DNA from: Lumbricus terrestris
Taxonomy: Eukaryota; Annelida; Clitellata; Crassiclitellata; Lumbricidae
Length of the DNA: 64,000 bases
Assembly (NCBI GenBank): GCA_949752735.1
Contig: OX457052.1
Location: forward strand, 17,671,149-17,735,148
Direction of reading: 5' to 3'
Within the stretch, counting starts at the first letter, position 1, and each line of letters opens with the position of its first letter. A model generated the notes under the pieces. That model worked only from the letters and a program-made list of their open reading frames with translations. It searched no databases and had not been told where the DNA came from. Below, piece after piece: positions 51,574 through 63,420 of the stretch. The position numbers and the translations under genes are program-made.

Positions 51574-53690
51574 CGGTGGATCCTGCTCCGGTTGTCACGA
51601 GAACATGCACTTGATAACTGATAACTCTTATCAGAGGTTGAGACCTAAGAATTATTACCTGAAGTACCCGATACTGATGAACACGACGAGTAGAGTTGTA
51701 GCAGGAGTTGCTACATCCATGCTGGCAACACGCTGAATTACCATAGGCCTACAGTTCATTAGACTGAATATGCAACATATTCTCGGTTGTTCCTGTTCTG
51801 CAATTAGAATAAGATAGGAAGTTTAAAATGTTCTTTAATTGGCCAATTGCTGTCAGCATTTTTGGTGTACATGGCAATAAACGTGCATCATCCATGATAG
51901 ATCCAATCAAAAGTTAAATATTTAAAAATCACACACTTCATCCTATAGACAGTTATTATAATTGCATTCTTTATTATAACCAAATATTTGCACCCTCTTC
52001 GATTTGAAGGGCACTTAAATAAGATAAGCAACCTTGCCAATTTATTAGATCGTGCAGTTTTGGTCCCATGGAGTAGGTATATAGAATTGTGGCCTCTAAG
52101 GTGGGAGCAGTGGGTTCGACAGATGATGTCCTTGATCAACCAGGAACGCAGCGCCTCCCATCCACCATTCTGCATAACTGCTTGAGAGTAGGTTGTCCTC
52201 AGGAAGATAGCAGGCCTGCAATCCGAACAAACCTTACAGTAGTCTACCGTGTTCCTGCTGCCTTGCAGAGTCACCACCATGTCGGAACAGCGTAGCCTAT
52301 AACTTCGCGGGTCACTGAGACTGGTCATTCTTGCCTCGTCAATTAGGCTTTGTTCCTTGAGGCCATGTGCAATCATAATCAGTTGGGCATACTATTTATT
52401 TTATGTATTTATTATTTTTTTCATCAACCAAAGCAGCAAACAAACATGATACAATTATGGCAGTGAATAGTACTTTAGCATAATTTGGTGAAGAAGGGGA
52501 GACCCAGAAGGGATGGACAATCCCGCTAATGGGGCCACCCATTATTCAAGTAAAATATTTAAAAAAACATGACAGCACATTCTATTGTAGGAATATAAAG
52601 AATATTAGGGAGAGAGAGAAAATTTATTATAGAGCAATCGACGAATAGAGTAGAACGAGAAAAACAACTGTTAACTAATGACTTAACTAAGGACTTAGCT
52701 ACGGGTTTGGCGAAACCACCGAGCAGAAACCGTAACTTTACATGTATAGCGATGCTACAATTTATTATGAATTGCCCGCCTCAATTTCGTCGTCTACTTT
52801 AACCGAAGTCTAAAATGTTCTGCTTAAATACGGTATAATGTATGCGATGAATATAGGCTACAGCTCAGTCCTTCCGTTCTAGAGTTACAGGTCTTTTAAG
52901 AAATTTAAAAGAAAGAAGATGACAGGCATACGCAAGGACACTATTAAATGTTAGCCTATGCGCACAAGTCTTGGCTGTTTGGAGTAGGCTACGCTTCGCA
53001 CAATATGGCTTCTTAATCACGGCAATAATGGTATTAATTGCTACTAATAAAAGACTTAAATGGACCTGATTGTTATTAATTTTAGAAATCTATATTTTAT
53101 AGCGCGCCACTTTTTAAATGTTTTGAGCAACAGCTTGGGCCGTTTGGAGTAGCCTACGCTTCGCGCTAAGATAATAATTTATTATGATTAGCCTAGGTAG
53201 ACCTACTCGAGGTAATAAAGATTTTAATTACGGTCAATAAAAGAGCAAACTGAACGTGATTATGCCTATAATTATATGTTTTTTAATAGCACTTTGTTCT
53301 TGTTAGTTCGCCCTGGTACGAGCCTTCTCTTCATTATCTCACGCTTTGATCTGCGACCCTTTTACCTCCACACGAGCAACGCAGTCAATATTTTTAAAAC
53401 TATGCGGATACATAATTTATTAGACCATTGATCAGAAGAGACCCCATGCAAGGCCCTTGTGTACGGTACTTTAACGCAATTTAGCGATCATTTTCCTCAA
53501 TTGGTCCTTCTCTTTGGAATGCGCTTTCTCTCGTTCGCTCTACACTTTTGCCTGGTAGTCTCTATTCTGCCTTGTCTATCCTCAAATCCGGCTTCTTCTA
53601 GCGAAACCTTCGCCAGTTCTGGTGGATGTGTGAGGAAGATGAGGCGCGGCATATACGTCTGGCACTGTCATATCCTATGCCAGGCATCGT
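51574..53690. other. Gene C 3' region
   Basis: Likely long 3' UTR and flank: CCGTTTGGAGT blocks at 52977 and 53149 match 4841 after gene A. The minus-strand frame at 51888-52376 has no recognisable domain. Confidence 0.4.
53236..53241 (+). terminator. Gene C candidate poly(A) signal
   Basis: AATAAA followed by AGAGCAAACTGAACGTG, matching gene A at 4917. A near-duplicate (TACTAATAAAAGACTTAAAT) occurs at 53042. Confidence 0.5.
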
Positions 53691-54079
53691 TATAATTATT
53701 AATACAATTATTTTTCTAATGTTTTATCATTATTTTCTTTTCTTTTCATTATTATGATATTATCGTTATTACTATTTTTATGTATATTTTTTATATTCTG
53801 CCCCAAGTAGGTCTATACAGGATCTCTCAGGGACTCCACTCTCACCGGTATAATGAAAGTAAAAGTCCGAAAAAGCCTGATTAAAATTATAATTATTATA
53901 ATAATCACTATGATTATTATTGTTATTATTATTTTTACTATTGCTATTGCTATTATTTTTTATTAATATTTCTATTTTAATTATTATTACAATTGCTATT
54001 ATTATTATTTTTTATTTTTATTTTTTTTAAATATAAAAACATCTGGAACGGCACCTAGTCGTCGTTGAAATCCAGTGCA

Positions 54080-54082
54080 GTA

Positions 54083-54153
<71 letters not shown>

Positions 54154-54178
54154 CATCATCATTATCATTATCATTATT
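54080..54178. repeat. (ATT)n microsatellite
   Basis: About 75 bp of ATT then ATC/ATT repeats, in an AT-rich tract beginning near 53690. Confidence 0.9.
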
Positions 54179-54355
54179 ATACATTTCTTAAGCGTCACTG
54201 TTTAACGGCTAAGCGTCAACCGATTGTGCTAAACAGCTCTGAATGAAAAACGTAGGTAGGCTATAGACCTACTTAAGTTTCCAACACAGTAACCGTCCAA
54301 GAGGATGCTTCAACCACAGTGCACACTTTCCACGCTACAAGATGAGCGCTCTGAA

Positions 54356-55528
54356 CCATGGGCGCCCGCACATAGGGGCAAGGGGGGGCAAGTCCCCCCT
54401 GGAAAATTGAAGCCTATTTTTCTAACTACTACTTTTGGGGTTTAGGAAATTTCTTCCCATTGAAATACTAATGTTACTAATGATACACTTCATGAAAGTC
54501 AGAAATTTAAGTAATGAAATCTCTTTAGAAATAAAGAAGCTCTTAATTTTCTGCCTTGCATTTTTTCAAGCTCTTGCTGAAAACGGTAACAATGACTTTT
54601 AACCCTCCCGTGGGTGCCCATACAAATAGTATTCCTATCGATTATGGCCTACTTGTCTGGAACCTCGCTGTAGGCTAATGCAATTTTTCACAACTACGCA
54701 AAAATTAATTATCAATAAATTACGCTAATGTAAAAATTTGAAATTTATAAAACAGCCCATTGAAATTAAGTAATGGAGATCTGCGTATTCACCAGCGTTA
54801 TATATGGAATCAAGTCTGCTTGAAGTCAGGCTGCATTTTGTCCATTTTGCATGCTGCCAGCTAGTACAGAATTTAGGTAGGTCAAGCTGTAGAGAGACTT
54901 GAATAATTGACTCTGGTTATATACGCCTTGAGAATTGCTCCCAAAACCAACGTCTCCCCTGTTCAAAAAAGTTGATACCCATTCTTCTGATCCTCGGGAT
55001 TCTCCACCTTCCTAAACAACACCTGCAATAACATTTGACCCTCTGGATACAGGCTGATCAGACCTCTTTCTTGATTGCCCTCTGAACAGCCTGATGACTC
55101 GATGCAGCGCTTCTGAATAAGCTGGTGCCCTACAATTGACTTTGGAGTGGCACTTTAGAAGTTTAGAAATTACGATTAAAATATAGAAGTAACTTGATGG
55201 AGCACTTGCGCCTTTAAAACTGATACCTGTTTTTCGTTCATTTATTCATTCATTCATTATATAGTGCTCCTTCAAAAACTTACTTTTTAACATTCTACTT
55301 TTGATTTTTAATAAATTCTTTCGCTCTAAGAAAACTATTCATATTGAAAATGATAGGTCTACACCAAATGAAACTGAGAAATATGCATTAAGAAACCTCT
55401 TTAAAAAATACCCATATTCTCACTTTCCAGCTTTGCAAATTTTTAAGCTCTTGCGACTAGGAAATTTAACCGTGACCAACTGAAAAATTTTGCCCTCCCC
55501 CCCTACAAAAATTTCTGCGGGCGCCCAT
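54356..55528. mobile_element. hAT-like element in unit 1 (copies at 56532 and 58715)
   Basis: Inverted ends CATGGGCGCCCGCA and TGCGGGCGCCCAT flanked by GCTCTGAA (54348-54355 and 55529-55536), about 1.17 kb. The two other units carry the same element at 56532-57711 and 58715 to about 59892. No transposase frame is evident. Confidence 0.7.
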
Positions 55529-58500
55529 GCTCTGAAAAATTTAATTATTGGGTACCCCGTAACGGCGTAACGTATCCTACAATGACCAATGATTTGTCTC
55601 ATTAAACACGATAGCACATGCCTTATTACGGGATGGATACAATTGAGTAAGTTATGCAACGCCATGCATTAGTGCTGGATCAATATCCCTTTCTGCGATA
55701 TGATATATATATATATAATATATCATACATTGTATATATACAGTATATTATATATATAGCCTATATAATTATGTGACCACCTTTTTGGCTTCCCTTTATT
55801 GCTCAGGTTCAAATCAAGGTTCTGACATTAATTTGACGGTCATAATTATACTGTACAAGCCCAAGTATCAACGTGACGTCATCCGTCTGCCGAATGCCGA
55901 TCTCGGCCACCTCTCTTCGTCCGCTCTGCTCCTTGGCAGGATCTCTCCGTCCCGCGAGTTAGAACTGCTATTACCAAAACGTGACCCTTTGCTCTCATTG
56001 GCCCTGCATTGTAGAACCAGCGTCCTCCTTCAACGCGTTCCTCCATTTCAACTGGTGGGCCAAATGCCTCTTTTTGTTGTCCTAAGACCACTTTTTCTCT
56101 TGGCCTAAAGCACTGGGAGAACCTCTGATTGGTGTGTACTCCGAGAGTCGTTATATAAATGTATATACAAAGCAAAACTGTAATTGTTATCCACTATACT
56201 GAATAAGTTGTTGCTACACAATTATCACAGGAATGCCTAAGTGCTTAATGAAAGCGCTTCTGTTCCTTGTATAGGCACACTTGGCTTAACGCTCAATCGT
56301 CTAAATAAAACATACAAAATATTTTGAGAGACCATTAAACTTTACTGCACATAATTATTTTGGTCTGTAAGTTACAGCTTTGGTTGACAGGAGAGTTGGC
56401 TTGTAAACTCATTTAGTAACTAGGAAGTTAATGTTTTAACTGACGCCGCATTAAGTGTAACACAGTAACCGTCCAAGAGGATGCTTCAACCACAGTGCAC
56501 ACTTTCCACGCTACAAGATGAGCGCTCTGAACCATGGGCGCCCGCACATAGGGGCAAGGGGGGGCAAGTCCCCCCTGGAAAATTGAAGCCTATTTTTCTA
56601 ACTACTACTTTTGGGGTTTAGGAAATTTCTTCCCATTGAAATACTAATGTTACTAATGATACACTTCAGTGAAAGTCAGAAATTTAAGTAATGAAATCTC
56701 TTTAGAAATAAAGAAGCTCTTAATTTTCTGCCTTGCATTTTTTCAAGCTCTTGCTGAAAACGGTAACAATGACTTTTAACCCTCCCGTGGGTGCCCATAC
56801 AAATAGTATTCCTATCGATTATGGCCTACTTGTCTGGAACCTCGCTGTAGGCTAATGCAATTTTTCACAACTACGCAAAAATTAATTATCAATAAATTAC
56901 GCTAATGTAAAAATTTGAAATTTATAAAACAGCCCATTGAAATTAAGTAATGGAGATCTGCATATTCACCAGCGTTATATATGGAATCAAGTCTGCTTGA
57001 AGTCAGGCTGCATTTTGTCCATTTTGCATGCTGCCAGCTAGTACAGAATTTAGGTAGGTCAAGCTGTAGAGAGACTTGAATAATTGACTCTGGTTATATA
57101 CGCCTTGAGAATTGCTCCCAAAACCAACGTCTCCCCTGTTCAAAAAAGTTGATACCCATTCTTCTGATCCTCGGGATTCTCCACCTTCCTAAACAACACC
57201 TGCAATAACATTTGACCCTCTGGATACAGGCTGATCAGACCTCTTTCTTGATTGCCCTCTGAACAGCCTGATGACTCGATGCAGCGCTTCTGAATAAGCT
57301 GGTGCCCTACAATTGACCTTGGAGTGGCACTTTAGAAGTTTAGAAATTACGATTAAAATATAGAAGTAACTTGATGGAGCACTTGCGCCTTTAAAACTGA
57401 TACCTGTTTTTCGTTCATTTATTCATTCATTCATTATAGGCCTATAGTGCTCCTTCAAAAACTTACTTTTTAACATTCTACTTTTGATTTTTAATAAATT
57501 CTTTCGCTCTAAGAAAACTATTCATATTGAAAATGATAGGTCTACACCAAATGAAACTGAGAAATATGCATTAAGAAACCTCTTTAAAAAATACCCATAT
57601 TCTCACTTTCCAGCTTTGCAAATTTTTAAGCTCTTGCGACTAGGAAATTTAACCGTGACCAACTGAAAAATTTTGCCCTCCCCCCCTACAAAAATTTCTG
57701 CGGGCGCCCATGCTCTGAAAAATTTAATTATTGGGTACCCCGTAACGGCGTAACGTATCCTACAATGACCAATGATTTGTCTCATTAAACACGATAGCAC
57801 ATGCCTTATTACGGGATGGATACAATTGAGTAAGTTATGCAACGCCATGCATTAGTGCTGGATCAATATCCCTTTCTGCGATATGATATATATATATATA
57901 ATATATCATACATTGTATATATACAGTATATTATATATATAGCCTATATAATTATGTGACCACCTTTTTGGCTTCCCTTTATTGCTCAGGTTCAAATCAA
58001 GGTTCTGACATTAATTTGACGGTCATAATTATACTGTACAAGCCCAAGTATCAACGTGACGTCATCCGTCTGCCGAATGCCGATCTCGGCCACCTCTCTT
58101 CGTCCGCTCTGCTCCTTGGCAGGATCTCTCCGTCCCGCGAGTTAGAACTGCTATTACCAAAACGTGACCCTTTGCTCTCATTGGCCCTGCATTGTAGAAC
58201 CAGCGTCCTCCTTCAACGCGTTCCTCCATTTCAACTGGTGGGCCAAATGCCTCTTTTTGTTGTCCTAAGACCACTTTTTCTCTTGGCCTAAAGCACTGGG
58301 AGAACCTCTGATTGGTGTGTACTCCGAGAGTCGTTATATAAATGTATATACAAAGCAAAACTGTAATTGTTATCCACTATACTGAATAAGTTGTTGCTAC
58401 ACAATTATCACAGGAATGCCTAAGTGCTTAATGAAAGCGCTTCTGTTCCTTGTATAGGCACACTTGGCTTAACGCTCAATCGTCTAAATAAAACATACAA

Positions 58501-60384
58501 AATATTTTGAGAGACCATTAAACTTTACTGCACATAATTATTTTGGTCTGTAAGTTACAGCTTTGGTTGACAGGAGAGTTGGCTTGTAAACTCATTTAGT
58601 AACTAGGAAGTTAATGTTTTAACTGACGCCGCATTAAGTGTAACACAGTAACCGTCCAAGAGGATGCTTCAACCACAGTGCACACTTTCCACGCTACAAG
58701 ATGAGCGCTCTGAACCATGGGCGCCCGCACATAGGGGCAAGGGGGGGCAAGTCCCCCCTGGAAAATTGAAGCCTATTTTTCTAACTACTACTTTTGGGGT
58801 TTAGGAAATTTCTTCCCATTGAAATACTAATGTTACTAATGATACACTTCAGTGAAAGTCAGAAATTTAAGTAATGAAATCTCTTTAGAAATAAAGAAGC
58901 TCTTAATTTTCTGCCTTGCATTTTTTCAAGCTCTTGCTGAAAACGGTAACAATGACTTTTAACCCTCCCGTGGGTGCCCATACAAATAGTATTCCTATCG
59001 ATTATGGCCTACTTGTCTGGAACCTCGCTGTAGGCTAATGCAATTTTTCACAACTACGCAAAAATTAATTATCAATAAATTACGCTAATGTAAAAATTTG
59101 AAATTTATAAAACAGCCCATTGAAATTAAGTAATGGAGATCTGCATATTCACCAGCGTTATATATGGAATCAAGTCTGCTTGAAGTCAGGCTGCATTTTG
59201 TCCATTTTGCATGCTGCCAGCTAGTACAGAATTTAGGTAGGTCAAGCTGTAGAGAGACTTGAATAATTGACTCTGGTTATATACGCCTTGAGAATTGCTC
59301 CCAAAACCAACGTCTCCCCTGTTCAAAAAAGTTGATACCCATTCTTCTGATCCTCGGGATTCTCCACCTTCCTAAACAACACCTGCAATAACATTTGACC
59401 CTCTGGATACAGGCTGATCAGACCTCTTTCTTGATTGCCCTCTGAACAGCCTGATGACTCGATGCAGCGCTTCTGAATAAGCTGGTGCCCTACAATTGAC
59501 CTTGGAGTGGCACTTTAGAAGTTTAGAAATTACGATTAAAATATAGAAGTAACTTGATGGAGCACTTGCGCCTTTAAAACTGATACCTGTTTTTCGTTCA
59601 TTTATTCATTCATTCATTATAGGCCTATAGTGCTCCTTCAAAAACTTACTTTTTAACATTCTACTTTTGATTTTTAATAAATTCTTTCGCTCTAAGAAAA
59701 CTATTCATATTGAAAATGATAGGTCTACACCAAATGAAACTGAGAAATATGCATTAAGAAACCTCTTTAAAAAATACCCATATTCTCACTTTCCAGCTTT
59801 GCAAATTTTTAAGCTCTTGCGACTAGGAAATTTAACCGTGACCAACTGAAAAATTTTGCCCTCCCCCTACAAAAATTTCTGCGGGCGCCCATGCTCTGAA
59901 AAATTTAATTATTGGGTACCCCGTAACGGCGTAACGTATCCTACAATGACCAATGATTTGTCTCATTAAACACGATAGCACATGCCTTATTACGGGATGG
60001 ATACAATTGAGTAAGTTATGCAACGCCATGCATTAGTGCTGGATCAATATCCCTTTCTGCGATATGATATATATATATATAATATATCATACATTGTATA
60101 TATACAGTATATTATATATATAGCCTATATAATTATGTGACCACCTTTTTGGCTTCCCTTTATTGCTCAGGTTCAACTCAAGGTTCTGACATTAATTTGA
60201 CGGTCATAATTATACTGTACAAGCCCAAGTATCAACGTGACGTCATCCGTCTGCCGAATGCCGATCTCGGCCACCTCTCTTCGTCCGCTCTGCTCCTTGG
60301 CAGGATCTCTCCGTCCCGCGAGTTAGAACTGCTATTACCAAAACGTGACCCTTTGCTCTCATTGGCCCTGCATTGTAGAACCAG

Positions 60385-60530
60385 CGTCCTCCTTCAACGC
60401 GTTCCTCCATTTCAACTGGTGGGCCAAATGCCTCTTTTTGTTGTCCTAAGACCACTTTTTCTCTTGGCCTAAAGCACTAGGAGAACCTCTGATTGGTGTG
60501 TACTCCGAGAGTCGTTATATAAATGTATAT
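60385..60530 (+). promoter_or_regulatory. Promoter-like segment upstream of gene D
   Basis: CTGATTGGTG (inverted CCAAT) followed by GTCGTTATATAAATGTATAT, about 380 bp before the gene D ATG. The same segment is repeated in each 2.18-kb unit (56125 and 58308). It is unlike the promoters of genes B and C. Inferred only from motifs. Confidence 0.35.
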
Positions 60531-60897
60531 ACAAAGCAAAACTGTAATTGTTATCCACTATACTGAATAAGTTGTTGCTACACAATTATCACAGGAATGC
60601 CTAAGTGCTTAATGAAAGCGCTTCTGTTTCTTGTATAGGCACACTTGGCTTAACGCTCAATCGTCTAAATAAAACATACAAAATATTTTGAGAGACCATT
60701 AAACTTTACTGCACATAATTATTTTGGTCTGTAAGTTACAGCTTTGGTTGACAGGAGAGTTGGCTTGTAAACTCATTTAGTAACTAGGAAGTTAATGTTT
60801 TAACTGACGCCGCATTAAGTGTGCTCCATATCCCTCTTACGATCACAAGAAACAGAAACGTCATTTTGAATTCATTCGTGAGTTTTGTCTTCGAATA

Positions 60898-60976
60898 ATG
60901 GATCGCAACGAACTATGGAAAATTGGCGTCTGTTTCGCGATTGTGCTTCTCTGCCCAGAATCTTCTGTGGCACAAG
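60898..60976 (+). CDS. Gene D signal-peptide exon
   Basis: ATG at 60898, donor GTGAGT at 60977, 79 nt, as in genes B and C. It encodes MDRNELWK, a hydrophobic core and SSVAQ. Confidence 0.8.
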
Positions 60977-62028
60977 GTGAGTAAATAGGGCAGCTTTTTT
61001 TATTAGTAGCAGAGGCCTATCATGATTAATTTTCCCCATTTTTCTCGAATTCATCTAACATAGATGGACTCACAAAGATTACTGGGAAGCGATAAATTAG
61101 GACTATTCGACACAGGTATTTGAAGTTGGTTCCAGACAAAGTAATGAGCTACTAGTAACCGCTTTTTGTAAATTTGACACAGGACAAGATAAATGCATTA
61201 AACCCTTTTGAATCTGGAGATAACTGTAGGTACCTTTTATAATCAAGCAATATTCCAATCTAAAATGCTGATTTGAATTTCCAATGCTTAGAGCTTGCTG
61301 ATATCAAAGTTTCTCCATTGCGCAACATAACATTTTACGCTGCTATAGCCTAACTACTCTGGATTCTCAGTGTATTTTCACCAAGCTGAATTGATCAGGC
61401 CTAACCTGAATGAGAAGATCACGCAGACATGCAAGAAACAGAGAAATGTGGATGCATTGAAGCCTGTTGACATCATGATCTGACGTCGAGATCTGACGTA
61501 AGCTCTACATGCTATGAAAAAATTGACGTAATTGAAGTGCGAACAGAGAAGATAGCAGGTTACGGTCTGTGCAGAATTTATATGATGCATCTTATATCTG
61601 AATTGATGGAAACGGTAATTGCAACGGTTCGTTGTGTGGGATTGGAATGTGACATACCGTCCAACAAGTTCATGACCGGAACGAGAAAACAAAAGCGCAG
61701 GCGCAGTCTGCGACAAACGTGATTGCCTAAACTAATGAGGGTGTATGGCAAAACCGTTTAAACAGATCCATGTAGCCTATGCACTGGAGATAGACAGACT
61801 TCATTAATGCTCTGGGCAGGCTGATTCTTTGGTGATATCACAATAAAGTGCCTGAATACAACCCAAAAGCAATTACCTATATTGTTGGTGTTTGAGCTCA
61901 ATAATTATGTACTGCATAGTATGCTTTAGTGGCTTATGGCGTGATCAATAATTATTCTGCACTTCATATTCAATTTTGTAAATGCGATACTAAACATGTT
62001 GCACCTGTTTTCATTCTTCAATCTTCAG
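60977..62028. other. Gene D intron 1
   Basis: Nothing coding or repetitive recognised; the open frames here lack domain features. Confidence 0.5.
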
Positions 62029-62268
62029 TCGGTGATGCATGTTTTCCAAATTGTTGGAATTCTGTTAAGCCAAACTATGGTGTTGCTAACGGCATAGTAC
62101 AAGCAGGGGTTGCCAGCGAGGAGGATTGTAAGGCACTTTGCCTTAACGCTGAAGGGTGCATCGGGGTCGATTGGGACAAAAAGGGCAACATATGCTGGCT
62201 TCAAATGACGTCATCGCTCTTATACTTCAGGCCGAATATTGATCATTGGAGTCTTGCTAATAGCACAG
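62029..62268 (+). CDS. Gene D PAN1-type exon
   Basis: Acceptor atcttcag before 62029, donor GTCAGC at 62269; 240 nt, phase 1 to 1. Contains GDACFPNCWNSV, EDCKALCLNAEGCIGVDW, ICWLQ and IDHWSLAN. Confidence 0.8.
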
Positions 62269-62771
62269 GTCAGCAAATCATCAACTTCACTTAGTCAACG
62301 TTTTTCACATCTAAAATAATTCGCTTTTCTCTATTACCGGTGAGCTATTTTGTTATGCTCCCAGAATAAGTCAAGCACGTCTCAAGTAATTATACTGTCT
62401 TGAATCGATAAATAATTCAGTACATTTAGGTTTTGAGCTTCGTTTCATGCAAACACGAAAGATGATGAACCTGGTTGACGCAAATGGTATTAACATAGCA
62501 CCAGATGAACTCCGAGTTTCTTTTCGGCACCATTGAATGAACTATAGATGCAAGGTCTTGTGACTTTCTGGGCCAAGAAGAAATTCGAAGCTTTGGATTG
62601 CAGTGACTATTAAAACGCGGTGACAGTGTCAAAATTATCCTGTGATAGCGGATTGGTTTAGACAATACTGCAGCTTAGGCTCACCTCTATTTTGAGAATT
62701 ATATCTTCACTTACCGTTTTTGTTCGTCATCATTAATCTTCCAATGGCAAAAGCATTTATTATTCTTGCAG
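62269..62771. other. Gene D intron 2
   Basis: No gene or clear repeat recognised. Confidence 0.5.
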
Positions 62772-62975
62772 ATGCATTTGCACCATACTGTTGGAGGCTT
62801 GCACCAGTGCGCGGTGAATTTGGGTCCGGCGGTCATTATGAGCCAGATATTGGGAATGAGAACTTCTGCAAACTTATCTGTAGCAATACACCAGGCTGCA
62901 TTGCCATAGTATGGACGGGATATTGCTACATATTGAACCCTGCAGAATATATGGCGTTAGTAGTATGTAAATGCT
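62772..62975 (+). CDS. Gene D PAN2-like exon, degenerate 3' end
   Basis: Acceptor tcttgcag before 62772. Contains PYCWRL and NFCKLICSNTPGCIAIVW, then GYCYIL, but lacks the RHWDI segment. No in-phase donor could be fixed; GTATGT at 62963 breaks the expected phase. The end given is approximate. Confidence 0.45.
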
Positions 62976-62989
62976 GGTTTAAGCACAAT

Positions 62990-63150
62990 CTAGGTCAAGG
63001 TCAAGGTCAAAGGTCAAGGTGATGACGCAATGAGGTCATGGCTATGAAGTAACGAGGTTATGGTTATTACATAATGAGGACATGGTTATTACATAATGAA
63101 GTCATGGTTCTTACATAATAAGGTCATGGTTATTACATAGTGAGGTCATG
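62990..63150. repeat. AGGTCA-rich and 23-bp minisatellite
   Basis: Four AGGTCA words in tandem near 62993-63020, then about five copies of GAGGTCATGGTTATTACATA-like units. Confidence 0.85.
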
Positions 63151-63179
63151 GTAAGTTGGCCGAGTTCGAGCTCAAGGTC

Positions 63180-63420
63180 AGCAACCCTAAACCTAACCCA
63201 AATTCTTGCCCTAATCCTAACCCCAGCCTTTGCTCAAAGTACACCGGAAATGCGGAACCGGAAATGCGTAACCGGAAATGCGGAAACGGAAATGCGGAAC
63301 CGGAAATGCGTAACCGGAAATGCGGAAACGGAAATGCGTACCACAAAATGCGGAATCGGAAATGCGGACCCCCGCCGAAGAGGGGTGACTCCACATAGCG
63401 AACCCTAACCCTAACTCAAA
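63180..63420. repeat. Minisatellite flanked by telomere-like words
   Basis: A 14-15-bp unit (CCGGAAATGCGGAA) repeats about nine times at 63243-63366, between CCCTAAACCTAACCC (63184) and CGAACCCTAACCCTAACTC (63399). Too short and degenerate to be a telomere. Confidence 0.8.

Larger units (their letters stand above)
54283..60822. repeat. Three tandem ~2.18-kb units
   Basis: Units 54283-56458, 56459-58641 and 58642-60822 (2176, 2183 and about 2181 bp) are almost identical, differing at a few bases and small indels such as TATAGTGC versus TATAGGCCTATAGTGC. Each begins AACACAGTAACCGTCCAAG and ends CGCATTAAGTGT. Each holds a hAT-like element and a CCAAT/TATA-like segment. The third unit ends 75 bp before the gene D start codon. 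Confidence 0.95.

Noticed and set aside
51888..52376. 162-aa minus-strand ORF
   Set aside because: No recognisable domain and no paralogue in the window; left as unsupported.
55301..60472. ORFs of 60, 81, 98 and 111 aa repeated three times
   Set aside because: They recur only because the 2.18-kb unit is triplicated; some overlap on opposite strands, and none shows a domain.
63001..63022. Nuclear-receptor response element from AGGTCA repeats
   Set aside because: Simple-sequence repeat in a degenerating exon; consensus matches are expected from the repeat itself.
63180..63420. Telomeric repeats
   Set aside because: Only a few degenerate CCCTAA words in the middle of a minisatellite; not a chromosome end.
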